Assembly (NCBI RefSeq): GCF_050296195.1
Contig: NZ_JBNKRB010000012.1
DNA length: 64,000 bases
Reading direction: 5' to 3' (one strand)
Origin: Gynuella sp050296195
GTDB taxonomy: Bacteria > Pseudomonadota > Gammaproteobacteria > Pseudomonadales > Natronospirillaceae
Shown: piece by piece, positions 61,801-64,000 of the stretch
Numbering within the stretch: position 1 is the first letter of the stretch
How the letters are laid out: every line of letters starts with the position of its first letter
Notes under the pieces: generated by a model
The model's database searches: none
The model's input: only the letters and a program-made list of their open reading frames with translations
What the model was told of the DNA's origin: nothing
Translations under genes and position numbers: made by a program

Positions 61801-64000
61801 CTCCGGGGCGGATGATCAATCACCAATTCAGTTGCGACCTTTTATACCACTTTCCGTTTTTACGGAAGATCAGCGAGGCCACCGCCGAATTAATGGACAC
61901 GGAAGCCGGCGACAAAACCCAGTTCACCCGATCAGTACTGAACAGCTCTTTCAGAGACTATTTCTTTGAATTTGAACTATCGAAAATGACTGTGTCGGTT
62001 CTGAAGTCCATGTCTCTGAAACCCGATCTCATCATTGGCGCCAGCGTGGGTGAACTGGTGCTGCCAAATGCCCTGGACGGTTTTGTCGTTGATGCACCAA
62101 AGTCATCAATCCTGATTAGTGAGCTGCCGTTTCTGTCACAGCTCGACAGTTATACCCACATGCTTAAGCAACCATCGAGCCTGGAACGTTATTTCCATGA
62201 ACCAATGACCAAATGGGAAAGCTGGTATGTGAAAGCACCACTCGAACAGGTACAGGCGCAAGTTGATCAACATCACAAGGTATTTATCAGCATCATTGGC
62301 TCGCCGAAAGATGTCATCATTGCCGGCGAAAGTGCAAGCTGCCAACAAGTAATAGAACAGATCGACGGTTTCGCGTTGCCACTGGATGAAGACGCCTTTG
62401 TTCACACCCCTGTGGCGGAACAATTCCGTGATCAGATCCTGGCGATGGAAGCTGACTCAAACATCAAGGTCAACCCAGATAATGATTTTGACATTTTCAA
62501 CAGTTTTGATGGTCAGCCCCTGGGGCCAAAACCTGCAGACTTTCAAAGCTACTTTGCTAACATTCTGACGCGTCGGGTGGATTTTAGACAGGTCACCGAA
62601 AATGCCTATCAAAACGGTGCCCGTATTTTTATCAACGTCGGTACTAATGAGTTATGCGCTCGTTGGGCAAGTGAAACGCTTAAAAACAAAGATGCACTGG
62701 TGCTTTCATTTACGGTTAATAACGAACCACTCGAAAAATCTCTGTTCAAGATGGCGGCAGCGCTGATTTCACACAAGCAAGAGATTAACTTCGGGGAATT
62801 TTTCGCTGATACTCCCGTCACCCATCAACCGACACTGATACGCAAAATCACGACCGGTCTGCCACCGTATGGCAAAGCTTTTTGGTCACCCGAAAATCGC
62901 CAGCGTATCCTGCACACCGGCGCATCGTTGTCTCCCAAGGCCACCCCCACAACGACTCTGCCACCAGCCGAGAAGCCGCCGGTTCAGGACGAATTCTCCC
63001 CCGGTTATCCAATCACCCACACCCGCCAGCCAACGCCGCCAGCCTCCGAACAATTGGCTTTTAAAAGCAGCCGGTCAGCAAGCGAATACCCGGATACCCT
63101 GGAGCGATTTATCACTACCGCACTGGTGCAGAATGCCGAAGCCAGTCTGCTGTATCAAAAATCTGAGGCAAGTCTGTTGGCGATCTTCAAACAGACAGTA
63201 CTGAATGAAACCTCTACGGCACCCGCTGGCAAAACACCGCAATTTTATCTGTGGGATTACGAGCAAATTGTCGAGATGACTGATGGCAGCATGTCGAAGG
63301 TACTCGGCCCACTGTATGAACCAGTAGATGCTTATCCCGTTCGGGCGCGCATGCCGTCACCACCATTTTTGTTTGTTACGCGGGTGCTCAACACCAATGT
63401 GGAATTTGGTCGTTATCAGCCTTGTCAAATCGAGTTTGAGTTCGACTTGAACCATGACAACCTTTTTCGCATCGGTGATGAAATGGCATCCATTGTGTTT
63501 ACGGAATCTGGTCAGATCGGCATTTTTCTGGTTGGGCTAATCGGCATAGATATCACCTCGAACGGAAAATTGCGTTATCGGGTTGCGGATACCATGACCA
63601 CCTTCATCGACCGGCCGCCCAAAATCGGTGAGACCATGCGCGGTGTTTATAAAATCACGTCATTTGCGCGTAATGGAGACACTACCCTGCTGTTTTCAGA
63701 TTTCGATTGTTACCATGAAGACAGGCTATTCCTGCGGATCAAGTCTGTCGGCGGATTCTTCACCAAAGAGGACATAGAAAATTCCAAAGGCCTCGCACCC
63801 GGCGTAAGCAACCCATCCAGATCCAGATCCCGGTCCAAACTGCCGTGTTACACCAGTGAGAAGTCAGCATTTACAGACACCGATATGACGTCTTTCTATA
63901 CCGGAAACCTGGTGGGCTGTTTTGGCAATTCATCCTTCTCGATACCCGCATTCAGCCAGGCGCTCCCCAATCCGGCAACCTGGATGCTGGACCGAATTCT
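58818..64000 (+). CDS. PfaC/HglC-like synthase, KS-CLF-AT(-like)-DH..., incomplete at right edge
   Basis: The frame stays open for 1727 codons to the window end. Ketosynthase about 1-430 with Cys180 (NAACATP), His314 (ECHATGT) and His349 (TTGHFFTG), all intact. Residues ~450-850 are a chain-length-factor-like second ketosynthase; its Cys is replaced (FIVIDRENGF). About 920-1330 is acyltransferase-like with Ser1076 in GASVGE where GHSxGE is usual. After a Pro-rich linker, ~1500-1670 is a FabA-like hotdog dehydratase (MPSPPFLFVTRV, FTESGQIGIFLVGLIGID, FARNGDTTLLFSDFDC), and a second one begins at the edge (MLDRI). In typical PUFA clusters the acyltransferase is separate (PfaB). The end of the gene and any PfaD reductase or PPTase lie outside. 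Confidence 0.88.
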   Translation, partial: MEKIAILGIGCLFPGNTDKDAFWQSLLENQTLTGTDSYADRIIERGQLKPYQGDFDDCHIDPTELNTLGEIYKWNLAVARDALKDCGYLNNQNVLQKTGMVMGTLSMPVKEDADMIADIISASTRIQMEGLVENSHIPLALSSKSGVIDPTPGFSDSDPPSVTAKALGLGGPVFSFNAACATPLYSFKLASYYLQNRLADVMIAGSHCYNELVIGNCGLFDLLGVLCENGESRPLDKSSKGLIAGSGAGAFVLKRLDDAIRDNDPILAVVESIGWSNDGGSKAILAPSREGQTWAFQDAYRDGVTNDIDYIECHATGTRAGDLEELESIAAFFNSDPPLIGATKGTTGHFFTGSANASITKIILAMKHGIIPAALRIDDPVIPGSGTLTAQHYVRSNTPWPAKERAKRAGVNAFGFGGINAHLVLREFIPAEHNHTTGHEPPEPQRLAITGLGLRVGSITSTKAFFYALAAGRPAFTPVDEKRWRSLEQDSGFLQQINFTELPKGAYVNEFDFDFLKFKLPPKDNPYLIRRDLLLLDVAAQALESAQIDVGQEPRTAVIVNCTHDFSDCHFMGVEENRADLLHALDQGTPALTEAQKNEFLRVLREIELDRETPNTVPGIIPNIRANRISAHWKFQGPSFIVIDRENGFTRATELARFLLAEKTMDAVVIGTVDFAGELEHLYVQKSRGNLPRMLNSGVGEGATAVVLRRPEDAIKRGDKIYAFIDGMATTSGTRFADAHSAEQAAEDCLQQAVSEADIGNGEIGYLEAPLHYSPDSAKRVEQHYTSQHPELISSTDFETGSLDQITGYTFTLSMPLALIKNALQLFYRVKFPANNTTTLRPWISGGQKRVAAMSAFRDDGNMSHLLLSEAPVATMSHQHRLGNFNRYLLTVTGIDEQTIHDGLTRLHKQLSDSQTIPAYGDSEKQQLTEEMASKNTAIAVLCGNSYQQFISEIEQLKAQLPVIFQTRQDWQSKAGSYFSPAPFGPKVKSAWMSPPGRMINHQFSCDLLYHFPFLRKISEATAELMDTEAGDKTQFTRSVLNSSFRDYFFEFELSKMTVSVLKSMSLKPDLIIGASVGELVLPNALDGFVVDAPKSSILISELPFLSQLDSYTHMLKQPSSLERYFHEPMTKWESWYVKAPLEQVQAQVDQHHKVFISIIGSPKDVIIAGESASCQQVIEQIDGFALPLDEDAFVHTPVAEQFRDQILAMEADSNIKVNPDNDFDIFNSFDGQPLGPKPADFQSYFANILTRRVDFRQVTENAYQNGARIFINVGTNELCARWASETLKNKDALVLSFTVNNEPLEKSLFKMAAALISHKQEINFGEFFADTPVTHQPTLIRKITTGLPPYGKAFWSPENRQRILHTGASLSPKATPTTTLPPAEKPPVQDEFSPGYPITHTRQPTPPASEQLAFKSSRSASEYPDTLERFITTALVQNAEASLLYQKSEASLLAIFKQTVLNETSTAPAGKTPQFYLWDYEQIVEMTDGSMSKVLGPLYEPVDAYPVRARMPSPPFLFVTRVLNTNVEFGRYQPCQIEFEFDLNHDNLFRIGDEMASIVFTESGQIGIFLVGLIGIDITSNGKLRYRVADTMTTFIDRPPKIGETMRGVYKITSFARNGDTTLLFSDFDCYHEDRLFLRIKSVGGFFTKEDIENSKGLAPGVSNPSRSRSRSKLPCYTSEKSAFTDTDMTSFYTGNLVGCFGNSSFSIPAFSQALPNPATWMLDRI

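Overview
The window looks like chromosomal DNA of a marine gammaproteobacterium, probably Oceanospirillales (Hahella/Gynuella-like). This is inferred from Pseudomonas-like housekeeping genes (mksFEB, rsmC, metR, ybbN/cnoX, ptrA, class I fumarase, sbcB, DUF349 protein) interleaved with lipid-synthase, type VI effector and signalling genes. I recognise no prophage, integrase, transposase or CRISPR array. Mobile DNA is limited to small non-autonomous inverted-repeat elements.

Layout. 1-2904 (minus): a mksF-mksE-mksB condensin operon, with mksB running off the left edge. 3-6.7 kb: a 2-hydroxyacid dehydrogenase, a GST and a rhodanese, then a bcp-folE-folX cluster. 7-10.3 kb: a 1080-residue secreted lipoprotein. 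10.3-12.9 kb: a GNAT acyltransferase and two small envelope proteins. 13-27.5 kb: a candidate sRNA, rsmC, metR, cnoX, a periplasmic M16 protease, a histidine-kinase-like protein without a visible phospho-acceptor, fumarase, an enoyl-CoA hydratase, sbcB and a DUF349 protein. 27.6-28.3 kb: an initiator tRNA followed by four ~154-bp repeats, each carrying a partial copy of that tRNA. 29-35 kb: an SDR/regulator pair, then a DUF2235 lipase effector with two DUF2931 lipoproteins; the effector's 5' end is frameshifted and decayed.

35.3-45.6 kb: a GH51 arabinofuranosidase, then a two-gene unit made of an alpha-oxoamine synthase fused to an acyltransferase domain and a soluble hybrid histidine kinase. 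This resembles a CqsA/CqsS- or LqsA/LqsS-type signal synthase and sensor pair in gene order only. It is followed by a class IV aminotransferase with a sulfotransferase, and an AraC regulator with AzlCD. 45.7-52.1 kb: katG, a methyltransferase, nested MITE-like elements, a cold-shock gene and a 7-repeat FG-GAP-like secreted protein.

52.8 kb to the right edge: two giant genes of a PUFA-synthase-like (Pfa/Hgl-type) iterative lipid synthase. The first reads KS-AT-ACP-ACP-ACP-KR. The second reads KS-CLF-AT(-like)-DH-DH and continues beyond the window. The product cannot be deduced from this sequence.

Best candidates for something undescribed are (i) the oxoamine-synthase/acyltransferase fusion with its overlapping kinase, (ii) the lipid synthase with its uncommon domain order, and (iii) the tRNA-fMet repeat array.
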